64,000 nt of DNA from Fluviicola sp. (GCF_029266855.1 NZ_JAQSWB010000009.1:1-64000); one strand, 5' to 3'; numbered from the stretch's first letter, positions 28,470 to 37,556 are shown. Notes: generated by a model from the letters alone, not told the origin. Made by a program: numbers and translations.

Positions 28470-30578
28470 ATGGCTGAAAATAACAATTCAAACAAACCGA
28501 AGAAGAACCCCTACGCAATTTATTGGATTTACGCAGTAATTGTCCTGGGAATCATTTTTGCGGCTTATTACAACAATTCTTCGGATCCAAAATTGCGGAA
28601 TATCAATACATTCTACGCCTTAGCAGATTCAAGTATGATTGCCAACGCGCAGATCGTAAACCGTTCAAGAGTAGATTTCAAACTGAATGAAGCAGGCGAA
28701 AAATTTGTCAAAGCAAATCCAAAGGGGGAATTTAAGTACCTGAAAACTGCATTGGAAAAGAAAGGAACTCCTCTCTCTAGTAAGAGTGCCCCTGTTTTTT
28801 CCATAGATATAGTAGATGCAGGAAACTTTGAAACGAAGCTGGATCAAATCAATGAGCGTCTGGTTGCTAAGGGAAAGGCTGCTATATCAGCTCCTCCGGT
28901 TGAAGAAGTAAATTACTTCAGTTCCATTTTGGGATTCCTTTTACCAATTATCATCATTATCCTGATTTGGGTTTTCGTAATGCGAAGAATGTCGGGCGGA
29001 GGCGGTGGTGCCGGAGGCCAGATCTTCAATATCGGTAAATCAAGAGCCCAGGTTTATGAAAAAGGAAAATCTACCAACATTACATTTAAGGATGTTGCCG
29101 GTTTAGAAGGAGCAAAAGAAGAGATCCAAGAAATCGTTGAGTTCCTGAGAAGTCCGCAGCGCTATACTGAACTGGGTGCTAAAATTCCGAAAGGAGCTTT
29201 ACTTGTAGGTCCTCCGGGAACCGGTAAAACCTTATTGGCAAAAGCAGTAGCAGGAGAAGCAAAGGTTCCGTTCTTCTCACTTTCAGGTTCTGATTTCGTT
29301 GAAATGTTTGTTGGAGTCGGGGCATCACGGGTTCGTGACTTATTCCGCCAGGCAAAAGAAAAGGCACCTGCAATTATTTTCATTGATGAGATCGATGCAA
29401 TAGGTCGTGCAAGAGGTAAAAACAATGGTTTCAACTCAAATGACGAGCGCGAAAACACCCTGAACCAGCTATTAACTGAGATGGATGGTTTCGGAACGAA
29501 CTCCGGTGTAATTATTCTTGCGGCAACAAACCGTGCAGATGTACTGGATGCAGCCCTGATGCGTGCAGGTCGTTTTGACCGCCAAATCTATGTTGACATG
29601 CCGGATCTGAACGAACGTAAAGAGATTTTCCAGGTTCATTTAAAACCTTTGAAACTGGATAAGAACATGGATATTGATTTCCTGAGCAAACAAACACCAG
29701 GTTTCTCCGGAGCAGATATCGCAAACTTATGTAATGAGGCAGCTTTAATTGCTGCACGCAAAAACAAAAAGTTTGTAGAAAAACAAGATTTCCTTGATGC
29801 AGTCGACCGTATTATCGGTGGACTTGAAAAGAAAAATAAAATTATTACAAAAGGAGAAAAGCGTGCGATCGCTTTCCATGAAGCCGGTCACGCGACTACT
29901 TCCTGGTTGTTGGAACATGCGCATCCTTTGGTAAAAGTGACTATCGTACCTCGCGGCCGTTCATTAGGAGCTGCATGGTATTTACCAGAAGAAAGAAGTA
30001 TCACTACCACGGAACAAATATTAGATGATATGTGTTCGGCATTGGGTGGTCGTGCAGCAGAGCAATTGATCTTCGGAAAAATCTCTACCGGCGCCTTGAG
30101 TGATCTGGAAAAAGTAACCAAACAAGCTTATGCCATGGTCTCAATCTACGGATTGAATGACCGTGTCGGGAATATTTCATTCTACGATTCACAAGGTCGT
30201 GATTCATTTACAAAACCTTATTCCGAAGATACTGCACGTATTATTGACGAAGAAGTAAGTAAACTGATCGAATCCCAATATCAGCGTGCATTGTCAATCT
30301 TGTCGGAGAACAAAGATAAGTTGGGCTTGCTGGCAGATAAACTATTGGAAAAAGAAGTTATTTTCAAAGAGGATTTGGAAGAAATTTTTGGGAAACGCTT
30401 ATGGATTTCGGAAGAAGAAGAAAGCAGAGCAGTGAATACACCTCCGAATGAGGATTCAACTCCGCTTGATTTCAATTCGGAAGAGACACCAAGCAATGAT
30501 ACCGAACCGAATTCGGATTCAAACAAGATCAATCCAAGCATTGAACCCTTGGATAACTCGAATAAATCGGAAGCGTAG
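28470..30578 (+). CDS. ftsH: ATP-dependent zinc metalloprotease FtsH
   Basis: 702 aa membrane AAA+ protease. TM helices at about 15-33 and 152-171 flank a periplasmic domain; a glycine-rich linker follows (GGGGGAGGQ). AAA module: Walker A GPPGTGKT (247-254), Walker B IIFIDEIDAIG, second region of homology (AATNRADVLDAALMRAGRFDRQ). The peptidase zinc site is H470-E-A-G-H474. The C-terminal 50 residues are an acidic, Ser/Asn-rich tail. Degrades membrane and regulatory proteins. A terminator follows directly, and cdsA starts just behind it. Confidence 0.97.
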   Translation: MAENNNSNKPKKNPYAIYWIYAVIVLGIIFAAYYNNSSDPKLRNINTFYALADSSMIANAQIVNRSRVDFKLNEAGEKFVKANPKGEFKYLKTALEKKGTPLSSKSAPVFSIDIVDAGNFETKLDQINERLVAKGKAAISAPPVEEVNYFSSILGFLLPIIIIILIWVFVMRRMSGGGGGAGGQIFNIGKSRAQVYEKGKSTNITFKDVAGLEGAKEEIQEIVEFLRSPQRYTELGAKIPKGALLVGPPGTGKTLLAKAVAGEAKVPFFSLSGSDFVEMFVGVGASRVRDLFRQAKEKAPAIIFIDEIDAIGRARGKNNGFNSNDERENTLNQLLTEMDGFGTNSGVIILAATNRADVLDAALMRAGRFDRQIYVDMPDLNERKEIFQVHLKPLKLDKNMDIDFLSKQTPGFSGADIANLCNEAALIAARKNKKFVEKQDFLDAVDRIIGGLEKKNKIITKGEKRAIAFHEAGHATTSWLLEHAHPLVKVTIVPRGRSLGAAWYLPEERSITTTEQILDDMCSALGGRAAEQLIFGKISTGALSDLEKVTKQAYAMVSIYGLNDRVGNISFYDSQGRDSFTKPYSEDTARIIDEEVSKLIESQYQRALSILSENKDKLGLLADKLLEKEVIFKEDLEEIFGKRLWISEEEESRAVNTPPNEDSTPLDFNSEETPSNDTEPNSDSNKINPSIEPLDNSNKSEA

Positions 30579-30593
30579 TATAAATTTAATAAG

Positions 30594-30632
30594 CCTCCCG
30601 CGGGAATAAAACCCTGCGGGAGTGTTTTTTTT
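30594..30632 (+). terminator. Rho-independent terminator after ftsH
   Basis: Stem ctcccgc (30595-30601) with gcgggag (30616-30622), extended inside by ggg/ccc, then a run of eight T. It ends 2 nt before the cdsA ATG, so it could also attenuate cdsA transcription. Confidence 0.85.
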
Positions 30633-30633
30633 G

Positions 30634-31518
30634 ATGAAAGATGTATTGATACGCTCCGTTTTCGGGGCTTTATTTTTGATGGTTGTTTTCACTCCTTTCG
30701 TATATGATGTGCGAAACGGCGGGAACATCATGAACATGGTATTTTACGTATTTACCATGCTCGGAACCCATGAACTGTTCGAAATGAGCAAGAAGAGTTC
30801 CTTCAAAAACAACCTCAAGGCACCAGCCTTATTATTAGTAACAGCATTATTTATGCCTCTGCTGATCCAAACCGCATCCCAGTTTTTCCCTTTGCTGTAT
30901 AATCCCGTTTGGGATTTCATTCTGCAAACACCCCTCATTTTTGTCCTGTGGGGAATTTTAATTCTCAGCATCCTGGTAATGAGTTACTGGATCTTCAAAA
31001 GAGAAAAGATCGACTTTGTTTTCAAGAACACCTTTCTATTCAATTTCTTCTATCCGCTTTTACCGATGTGGATTTTAGCCTGTGCTTACACATTCTCCAA
31101 TGGCGAAACAAAGACCCTCTTATTAATCGTTCTATTACCGATTTACCTAAACGATACACTGGCTTATGTTTGCGGCCGTTTATTCGGTAAAACACCGTTA
31201 ATCCCGAGTGTTTCTCCCAAGAAAACGCGTGAAGGATTTATCGGCGGATTAATTGGTGCGGCACTGGTAATGCTGGCCATTCTTTATTTCACAGACCAAT
31301 TCACAAAAGCCAACGCACTTGCGATAGTAGGTGTATCCGTTCTAGCCAGTATTTTGGCAACTTTAGGCGACTTATTCGAGAGCAAATTAAAACGCTCTAT
31401 TGCTATTAAAGATTCCGGAAATATTCTTCCGGGCCATGGTGGAATTCTGGACCGAATTGACGCGATGCTTTTCGTAGCTCCCGTTTTATATGTACTTTTG
31501 GCCCTAATTATCAGTTAA
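30634..31518 (+). CDS. cdsA: Phosphatidate cytidylyltransferase
   Basis: 294 aa from ATG 30634; a GTG at 30622 would lie in the terminator stem. About eight TM helices. The C-terminal CDP-DAG synthase signature is clear: SPKKTREGFIGG, TLGDLFESKLKRSIAIKDSGNILPGHGGILDRIDAM. Makes CDP-diacylglycerol for phospholipid synthesis in the inner membrane. psd follows after 9 bp, so it leads a phospholipid operon. Confidence 0.95.
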   Translation: MKDVLIRSVFGALFLMVVFTPFVYDVRNGGNIMNMVFYVFTMLGTHELFEMSKKSSFKNNLKAPALLLVTALFMPLLIQTASQFFPLLYNPVWDFILQTPLIFVLWGILILSILVMSYWIFKREKIDFVFKNTFLFNFFYPLLPMWILACAYTFSNGETKTLLLIVLLPIYLNDTLAYVCGRLFGKTPLIPSVSPKKTREGFIGGLIGAALVMLAILYFTDQFTKANALAIVGVSVLASILATLGDLFESKLKRSIAIKDSGNILPGHGGILDRIDAMLFVAPVLYVLLALIIS

Positions 31519-31527
31519 CAAAAAAAC

Positions 31528-32190
31528 ATGACACTTCACAGAGAAGGAACAACTACAATTATTATTGCGGTTATTATTTTAGGATTGATCCAATGGGGGA
31601 ATTACTGGTTATACACCATAACAGGCTGGCTTTGGTTATTCTTGTTATTATCTGCCGGAGCATTGGTAATGCTTTATTTGGTGGTCCAGTTCTTCAGAAT
31701 CCCGAAACGCACATTTACCTTTACTGATACGGATATTTTATGTCCCGCAGACGGAAAAGTAGTTGTAATTGAAGAGGTTGAAGAAACAGAATACTTTAAA
31801 GACCGCCGCATCCAGGTTTCTATTTTCATGTCTCCATTGAATGTACATGCGAACTACTTCCCGATCAGCGGGTTGGTGAAATACGTCAAATACCACAAAG
31901 GATTATTTTTGGTTGCATGGCATCCGAAGAGTTCCACAGATAATGAACGAAGCACAGTAGTTGTTCAGCATTCATCGGGGCAGGAAGTTCTGTTCAGACA
32001 AATTGCCGGAGCTGTGGCGCGAAGAATCTGCTATTATGCGAAAGAAGGCCAAACTGCGGAAGCAGGACAGGAGTTCGGGTTTATTAAATTCGGTTCCCGT
32101 GTGGATATCCTTTTGCCGCTTGGCACGAAATTAGATGTTAAAATTGACCAGGATGTTAAAGCTAAGTTAACGAAGCTTGGCTCATTCTAA
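31528..32190 (+). CDS. psd: Phosphatidylserine decarboxylase, short form
   Basis: 220 aa, the short Psd type without the long N-terminal domain. Two N-terminal TM helices (about 10-27 and 34-53). Motifs: LCPADGKVVVIEEV, MSPLNVHANYFPISG with a conserved His, and FIKFGSRVDILLP, where self-cleavage between G189 and S190 should create the pyruvoyl group. Produces phosphatidylethanolamine; adjacent cdsA supplies CDP-DAG for the pathway. Confidence 0.94.
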   Translation: MTLHREGTTTIIIAVIILGLIQWGNYWLYTITGWLWLFLLLSAGALVMLYLVVQFFRIPKRTFTFTDTDILCPADGKVVVIEEVEETEYFKDRRIQVSIFMSPLNVHANYFPISGLVKYVKYHKGLFLVAWHPKSSTDNERSTVVVQHSSGQEVLFRQIAGAVARRICYYAKEGQTAEAGQEFGFIKFGSRVDILLPLGTKLDVKIDQDVKAKLTKLGSF

Positions 32191-32229
32191 TATTAATTGT
32201 ATTTTTAGTGAAATTAAAAAATTGAATCC

Positions 32230-32433
32230 ATGAAAAAAGCATTTGTTGCATTGACTTTATTAATGTTCGTAGGTTCTGTAAGTGCTACAGTTTACGCTGC
32301 TTCTAACAACACTTCAGTTTCTGTCGTTAAACATGACGATAAAAAAGAGAAAAGAAAAAAGAAAAGCAAAAAAGGTTCTTCTTGTGCTGGTGAAAAATCA
32401 GGAGGTACTTGTTGCCAAAAGAAAGCTGCTTAA
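32230..32433 (+). CDS. Small secreted Lys-rich, Cys-containing protein
   Basis: 67 aa. Signal peptide 1-23 (AFVALTLLMFVGSVSATVYA). The mature part of about 44 residues is highly basic (KKEKRKKKSKKG) and ends with CAGEKSGGTCC, three cysteines. No known family. It has its own terminator and follows psd by 39 bp. Cysteine spacing could suit metal binding or disulfides; this is a guess. Confidence 0.7.
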   Translation: MKKAFVALTLLMFVGSVSATVYAASNNTSVSVVKHDDKKEKRKKKSKKGSSCAGEKSGGTCCQKKAA

Positions 32434-32451
32434 TACATTGAACAAAATTAA

Positions 32452-32491
32452 AAACCCCGTAGCAGAATTTATATTCACTACGGGGTTTTTT
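32452..32491. terminator. Rho-independent terminator
   Basis: Stem aaaaccccgtag with ctacggggtttt around a 14-nt loop, T-run at the right end and A-run at the left, between the small gene and the convergent DUF2147 gene. Confidence 0.88.
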
Positions 32492-32511
32492 ATATCCGAT
32501 AATTTCCGGTC

Positions 32512-32943
32512 TTAGTCTGAACTTTTAACCCAGGTTTGAGTCCTGTAAAAAGGTCCGACATATCCTCTCACATGTAATTTAGTGAAGTCGTCACGATCGA
32601 TCCAAATTGCGCAGTTATATACTTTCCCGTTTTCAGGATCTACGATCGTTCCATCTTCCCATTCTCCACCATCCCACTTCAATCCGCGCACGATCTGCAA
32701 ACCAACCAAGGGCTGATCCTTGCGATCGTCCGTGCATTTCTTACACTTCGGATTGTCTTCTCTTCCTTCGCGCGGGTACAAATAGGTGATTTTCCCATAG
32801 AGTTTCTCATCCTTTTTGTAGAGTTCCACTTTAGACTTCTTCTTGCCTGTTTTGTCGTCAATTGTAACCCAGGTGCCAATGCATGATTGTGCCTTAGCAG
32901 CTACAAAAAACAACAGAAATAATGATGTGATGATCCATTTCAT
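32512..32943 (-). CDS. DUF2147 family secreted protein
   Basis: 143 aa from ATG 32943, which begins the signal peptide (WIITSLFLLFFVAAKA); an upstream in-frame ATG at 33012 adds unrelated residues. The mature part has the DUF2147 pattern: IGTWVTIDDKTGKKKSKVELY, DNPKCKKCTDDRKDQPLVGL, WEDGTIVDPENGKVYNC, LHVRGYVGPFYRTQTW. A small lipocalin-like beta fold of unknown role; CxxC (KCKKC) is also typical. Confidence 0.85.
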   Translation of the reverse strand: MKWIITSLFLLFFVAAKAQSCIGTWVTIDDKTGKKKSKVELYKKDEKLYGKITYLYPREGREDNPKCKKCTDDRKDQPLVGLQIVRGLKWDGGEWEDGTIVDPENGKVYNCAIWIDRDDFTKLHVRGYVGPFYRTQTWVKSSD

Positions 32944-33082
32944 AGTTTCGAATTTTACCCCAATATACAACTTTTTGTTATGATTGCATAGGAAAGTAAA
33001 GCTTATCGACATTTGAGCTAGCAGGATTCAGAATTTTAGAATTCTAGTTTTAACGAACCAGTGTATTCAATTTTAGGTCACA

Positions 33083-33661
33083 TTAAGTCCCTTGTACAAT
33101 CTCCACGAAATTCCCGATCATCATCAGACCCTGCGGGGTCAAAATGCTTTCGGGGTGGAACTGGACGGCATAGATTTTTTTTGCCGGGATCTCCATCGAC
33201 ATCAATACTTCGCTTTCGGAATATGCTGTTGGAATAAACGGCGAATTCTCCTTCAATTTCACTGCCCAGGAATGGTATAAACCAACTTCAACTACCTCAG
33301 GAATTCCAGTGTAAAAAAGAGAATCCTTCACCACTAAGCGAATTTCTTCACTCAGGCCGTGTTTCACCATTTCCTGGTTGTACAAAGAATCTCCGGTATG
33401 GATAGCCAAAGCCTGCATTCCGAGGCAAACACCCAAGACCGGGATATTCTTTCTAACTGCTTCTGTTACAACTTCCATTAGCTTTCCGGCCTGAGGCGGC
33501 AGTCCGGGACCTGGAGAAAGAACCACAGCATCATAGTTTATAAGAGCAGACAGATCCACATCCAAATTTGTACAGACCTCTACTGCCACATCGCATTGTT
33601 CCAGATAATGAACAATGTTATAGGTAAAGGAATCGAAGTTATCTACTAATAAAAACCGCAT
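33083..33661 (-). CDS. Anthranilate/aminodeoxychorismate synthase component II (glutamine amidotransferase)
   Basis: 192 aa from ATG 33661, starting MRFLLVDNFDSFTYNIVHYL as in TrpG/PabA. Class I glutamine amidotransferase with oxyanion region LSPGPGLP, nucleophile C79 in GVCLGMQALA, and the His-Glu pair in VQFHPESILT. Releases ammonia from glutamine for chorismate amination. No trpE, pabB or other trp gene is nearby, so TrpG and PabA cannot be separated; a standalone gene favours folate-type PabA or dual use. Confidence 0.9.
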   Translation of the reverse strand: MRFLLVDNFDSFTYNIVHYLEQCDVAVEVCTNLDVDLSALINYDAVVLSPGPGLPPQAGKLMEVVTEAVRKNIPVLGVCLGMQALAIHTGDSLYNQEMVKHGLSEEIRLVVKDSLFYTGIPEVVEVGLYHSWAVKLKENSPFIPTAYSESEVLMSMEIPAKKIYAVQFHPESILTPQGLMMIGNFVEIVQGT

Positions 33662-33667
33662 GTGGGC

Positions 33668-33684
33668 CAAATTTACTAAACTTG
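33668..33684. promoter_or_regulatory. Divergent -7 boxes of trpG/pabA and ridA
   Basis: Minus-strand TAAATTTG (33668-33675) lies 6 nt before the amidotransferase ATG. Plus-strand TAAACTTG (33677-33684) lies 13 nt before the ridA ATG. The two promoters are back to back in 36 bp. Confidence 0.5.
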
Positions 33685-33697
33685 CAAAAAAGAATCG

Positions 33698-34075
33698 ATG
33701 AAAAAAGCAATTCAAATTCCAGGGGCTCCTGCTCCGATCGGGCCATATAGTCAGGCAATTGTCAGCGGAGATACGGTTTATGTCAGCGGACAGATTCCAT
33801 TGAATCCATTTACAGGTGAATTGGAGGTAGGATCTATTGAAGAAGCCACCCATCGTATTCTGAAAAACATTGAAACATTATTGAAAGAGTGTGAAATGAC
33901 ACTTGGCAATATTGTAAAATGCAGCATTTTCATGACGGACTTAGGACAATTTTCCGAGATGAATGCCGTTTATGGCTCATACTTCCAGGATGTACCTCCG
34001 GCAAGGGAAACCGTACAAGTTTCCAAATTGCCAATGAACGTACCGATCGAAATATCCTGTATTGCCGTAAAATAA
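33698..34075 (+). CDS. ridA: RidA family enamine/imine deaminase
   Basis: 125 aa, the standard RidA length. Hydrolyses reactive 2-aminoacrylate-type enamines from PLP enzymes. Motifs: APAPIGPYSQAIVSGDTVYVSGQIPL, THRILKNIETLL, KCSIFMTDLGQF, and PPARETVQVSKLP with the conserved substrate-binding Arg. Divergent from the amidotransferase gene. Confidence 0.94.
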   Translation: MKKAIQIPGAPAPIGPYSQAIVSGDTVYVSGQIPLNPFTGELEVGSIEEATHRILKNIETLLKECEMTLGNIVKCSIFMTDLGQFSEMNAVYGSYFQDVPPARETVQVSKLPMNVPIEISCIAVK

Positions 34076-34096
34076 CTTAAAAACACACTTGGTATT

Positions 34097-36049
34097 GTGA
34101 CTCATTCCGCTCCAAAAATTGCTGTTATTATAGTCAACTATAACGTTGTCTTTTTCCTGGAGCAATGCCTGAATTCCGTTTCCGAAGCAATGAAACAGGA
34201 ACCAGCAGAAGTATGGGTTGTCGATAATAATTCAGTGGATGGCTCCGTGGAAATGGTCCGCGAGAAGTTTCCCTGGGTGAATATCATTGCAAATAAGGAT
34301 AATAAAGGGTTTTCCAAAGCGAATAACCAGGCGATGGAAATCTCCCAGTGTGATTACCAGTTGCTTTTAAATCCCGATACCGTTATTGAAGAAGACACTT
34401 TGTTCAAAGTTGTCAAATACATGGATGAACATCCGGAAGTTGGCGGATTAGGAGTTCGAATGGTGGACGGAAAAGGAGTTTTTCTGCCCGAATCCAAAAG
34501 AGGTTTGCCCACACCGGCCGTTGCTTTCTATAAGATTTTCGGGATCTCACGTATTTTCCCGAAATCAAGAATCTTTGGAAAATACCATTTAGGCTATTTA
34601 TCCGAATTTGAAACCAACGAGATCGAGATCCTTTCAGGTGCATTCATGTTAATGAGAAAGGAAGCCCTTGATAAGGTCGGTTTGCTGGATGAAGAATTTT
34701 TCATGTACGGGGAAGACATTGATCTTTCCTACCGCATCATCAAAGGAGGATATAAAAATGTGTATTTCCCGGAGACCCGTATTATTCACTACAAAGGCGA
34801 AAGCACGAAAAAAAGTTCGGTAAACTACGTGTTTGTCTTTTACCGGGCAATGGTCATTTTTGCACGGAAACACTTTTCGCAAAAGAATGCCCGCCTGTTT
34901 TCATTCCTGATCAATTCGGCTATTTATTTCAGAGCCGGCCTGGCAATCGGAATGCGCTTCATCCGCAAGATCACACTTCCGGTCTTTGATACTTTGTACC
35001 TTTTACTCGGTTTATTTGCATTAACCAATTACTGGCAGCAAGCTCAAATCGATTTCCCGGAACAAACGACCAATATCCTAATCCTGTTCTATACATTTAT
35101 CTGGATGACTTCAGTGGCCCTGCAAGGTGGTTACGATCAGCCTGTTACCTTCAAGAAGTTCATTTTCGGGGGAGCGATCGGAACCGCATTCATACTGATC
35201 TTGTATGCCCTGTTCCCGAAAGAATGGCAATTTTCCAGGCTTTTTATCCTGCTGGGAGCAGTTTGGATCATTTCCTACTACATTCTTTCAAGATGCATCC
35301 TTCATTTGGCGATCGGGAAACGATTCATCATTAATGGCCGCAAGCATGCTAATTTTGCTATTGTAGGTTCACAGGAAGAATTTGAACGCGTTTCGCACCT
35401 GCTTCATCAAACCCAGCCCAAGATTGCCCGGATCATCTCCGTTTCCATTGACGAAAATCATGGAAAAGACGCTTTGGGATCAATCAGTCAACTGGAGCAG
35501 ATCGTACGGGTACACAACATTGATGAGCTGATCTTTTGTGCCAAAGATACCAGTGCGCGGGATATTATTCATTGGATGACCGCCATCCCGGATCTATCCG
35601 TAGATTACAAAATCGCGCAACCGGACAGCCAATACCTGATCGGCTCCAACTCGATCGAAACTGCGGGCGATTTGTATATCCTGGAAATCAATGCAATCAG
35701 TCAGCCAGCAAAAAGACGTCAAAAAAGATTGTTTGATTTTATCATTGGCCTGATCCTGTTCGCCTGTTCGCCTATCTTAATCTGGTTTTACAAAAATAAG
35801 TTCCAATTCTTAGGAAATAGTTTGAAACTGATCAGCGGAAGAAAAACAGTTGTATCATACACCGAACAAAGCAACTTAAGCAACAAGCAATTACCCAAAA
35901 TAAAAAAGGGAATCCTCACTCCTACCGACCATTTAAGCGGATTGGATGAGAATCTGAAATCCAAACTGGATTTGCTGTATGCACGTGAATATTCAGTTTT
36001 CCGTGACATTCAGATATTATGGAAAGCGTGGAAAAAATTGGATCATTAA
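34097..36049 (+). CDS. Glycosyltransferase 2 fused to a truncated polyprenyl-P sugar transferase-like module
   Basis: 650 aa, GTG start at 34097, 21 bp after ridA. Residues 1-270 are a GT-A family 2 transferase of the rhamnosyltransferase kind (IAVIIVNYNVVFFLEQCL, VVDNNSVDGSVEMV, LLLNPDTVIE as the DxD region, ILSGAFMLMRKEALDKVG, FFMYGEDIDLSYRI). Several TM helices (about 270-405) follow, then a CoA-binding-like Rossmann domain (about 415-530; NFAIVGSQEEFERV, IDELIFCAKD) as in WbaP/WcaJ-type bactoprenyl-sugar transferases. The C-terminus keeps KRRQKRLFDFIIGLILFACSP and a region around SGRKTVVSY, but the sugar-phosphotransferase catalytic part is short and lacks recognisable motifs. Probably makes surface polysaccharide; the second activity may be lost. 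Confidence 0.82.
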   Translation: MTHSAPKIAVIIVNYNVVFFLEQCLNSVSEAMKQEPAEVWVVDNNSVDGSVEMVREKFPWVNIIANKDNKGFSKANNQAMEISQCDYQLLLNPDTVIEEDTLFKVVKYMDEHPEVGGLGVRMVDGKGVFLPESKRGLPTPAVAFYKIFGISRIFPKSRIFGKYHLGYLSEFETNEIEILSGAFMLMRKEALDKVGLLDEEFFMYGEDIDLSYRIIKGGYKNVYFPETRIIHYKGESTKKSSVNYVFVFYRAMVIFARKHFSQKNARLFSFLINSAIYFRAGLAIGMRFIRKITLPVFDTLYLLLGLFALTNYWQQAQIDFPEQTTNILILFYTFIWMTSVALQGGYDQPVTFKKFIFGGAIGTAFILILYALFPKEWQFSRLFILLGAVWIISYYILSRCILHLAIGKRFIINGRKHANFAIVGSQEEFERVSHLLHQTQPKIARIISVSIDENHGKDALGSISQLEQIVRVHNIDELIFCAKDTSARDIIHWMTAIPDLSVDYKIAQPDSQYLIGSNSIETAGDLYILEINAISQPAKRRQKRLFDFIIGLILFACSPILIWFYKNKFQFLGNSLKLISGRKTVVSYTEQSNLSNKQLPKIKKGILTPTDHLSGLDENLKSKLDLLYAREYSVFRDIQILWKAWKKLDH

Positions 36050-36121
36050 AAACCATTGATGAAAATCCTATTTTTTCCGTTATTTTTGTACGAAAATTAA
36101 TCGAGAATTCTTAGTCGTTAT

Positions 36122-37480
36122 ATGGCACAAATTGAAATTCGTCTTCCAAAAATGGGAGAAAGCGTTACAGAAGCTACCATTACCAATTGGTTAAAAGAAG
36201 TTGGTGATACCGTAGCAATGGATGAACCTTTGGTAGAAGTTGCAACGGATAAAGTTGATAACGAATTACCATCAGAAGCTGCTGGAGTTTTGGTTCAAAA
36301 ACTATTTGAAAAGGACCAGGTTGCTCAAGTTGGCGATGTAATTGCGATTATCTCTACAGACGGAGATGCTGCGCCGGTTGCACCAAAAGCTGAACCTGCT
36401 GCAACAGCGGCGGTTGCTGATACGGTAAGTCAGGCACAGGCAGTTGTTTCAAACGGAGGAGTTACTTTGGAAAAAAGCAGTGGAGACGGAAAATTCATTT
36501 CACCGCTTGTAAGAAGCATTGCACAAAAAGAAAATATTTCCATGTCGGAGATCGATGCGATCAGCGGAACAGGCATGGGCGGAAGAGTGACTAAAAAAGA
36601 CATTCTTTCATACCTTGACACACGTGGGACCGGAGAAGCTGCACCAGCTGTTACCCAGGCAAAACCTGCTGTATCTGCACCGGCTGCATCCAACGGAGCC
36701 GCTCCAGCGGTTGTTTCAGGCGGATCTTCCTTCTTAAGCAATATCAAAGAACCGGTTGTGATGCCAATGGCCGGAGACGAGATCATCGAGATGGACCGTA
36801 TGCGTAAGCTGATCGCTGAGCACATGGTGATGTCGAAACACGTTTCTCCACACGTTACTTCTTTTGTTGAAGCAGACGTTACGAACATCGTAAACTGGAG
36901 AAACAAAATGAAAAAGGAATTTGAAAAACGCGAAGGTGAAAACTTAACGTTCACTCCTATTTTCATGGAAGCTGTTGTGAAAGCAATTAAAGATTTCCCG
37001 ATGATCAACGTTTCCTTATCCGGAAATCAGATCATCAAACGCAAGGATATCAATATCGGAATGGCAACTGCACTTCCTTCAGGAAACTTGATTGTTCCTG
37101 TAATTAAGCAGGCAGACCGTATGAACTTAACAGGAATTGCAAAATCGGTAAATGAATTGGCGAGAAACGCACGCGACAATAAATTGAAACCGGAAGATAT
37201 TCAGGGCGGGACATATACCGTAACAAACGTAGGAACATTTGGAAACGTGATGGGAACTCCAATCATTAACCAACCTCAGGTTGCAATCCTTGCTTTGGGA
37301 GCAATCCGTAAGATGCCTGCAGTTATTGAAACTCCTGAGGGAGACTTTATCGGAATCCGTCACAAAATGTTCTTATCTCATTCATACGATCACCGCGTGG
37401 TTGATGGTTCATTGGGAGGTCAGTTTGTGCGCAGAGTCGCTGATTATTTAGAGCAATTCGATGTTAACCGCGAACTATGA
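36122..37480 (+). CDS. Lipoyl E2 acyltransferase of a 2-oxo acid dehydrogenase complex
   Basis: 452 aa. N-terminal lipoyl domain with K44 in EVATDKVDNELPSEAAG; an Ala/Pro-rich linker; peripheral subunit-binding domain (about 120-160; FISPLVRSIAQKENISMSEID, GTGMGGRVTKKDIL); second Ala/Pro linker; catalytic domain with SHSYDHRVVDGSLGGQF carrying the active-site His and Asp. The DKVD(N) lipoyl motif resembles branched-chain and 2-oxoglutarate E2 more than E2p. E1 and E3 genes are not adjacent, so the exact complex is unresolved. Confidence 0.92.
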   Translation: MAQIEIRLPKMGESVTEATITNWLKEVGDTVAMDEPLVEVATDKVDNELPSEAAGVLVQKLFEKDQVAQVGDVIAIISTDGDAAPVAPKAEPAATAAVADTVSQAQAVVSNGGVTLEKSSGDGKFISPLVRSIAQKENISMSEIDAISGTGMGGRVTKKDILSYLDTRGTGEAAPAVTQAKPAVSAPAASNGAAPAVVSGGSSFLSNIKEPVVMPMAGDEIIEMDRMRKLIAEHMVMSKHVSPHVTSFVEADVTNIVNWRNKMKKEFEKREGENLTFTPIFMEAVVKAIKDFPMINVSLSGNQIIKRKDINIGMATALPSGNLIVPVIKQADRMNLTGIAKSVNELARNARDNKLKPEDIQGGTYTVTNVGTFGNVMGTPIINQPQVAILALGAIRKMPAVIETPEGDFIGIRHKMFLSHSYDHRVVDGSLGGQFVRRVADYLEQFDVNREL

Positions 37481-37515
37481 TGACACTAGTTGTAACTAAA
37501 AAATAAAATACACGT

Positions 37516-37556
37516 AAGACCCACCAACTTTAAACTGAAAGCGGTGGGTCTTTCTT
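37516..37556 (+). terminator. Rho-independent terminator after E2 gene
   Basis: Stem aagacccacc (37516-37525) with ggtgggtctt (37543-37552), then tcttaattt. Confidence 0.85.

Noticed and set aside
30622-30633. GTG start of cdsA at 30622
   Set aside because: It lies at the end of the terminator stem and T-run; ATG 30634 starts the hydrophobic N-terminus properly.
36430-37008. Long antisense frame of 192 codons within the E2 gene
   Set aside because: Shadow of the Ala/Pro-rich linker codons; the sense strand is a complete lipoyl acyltransferase.
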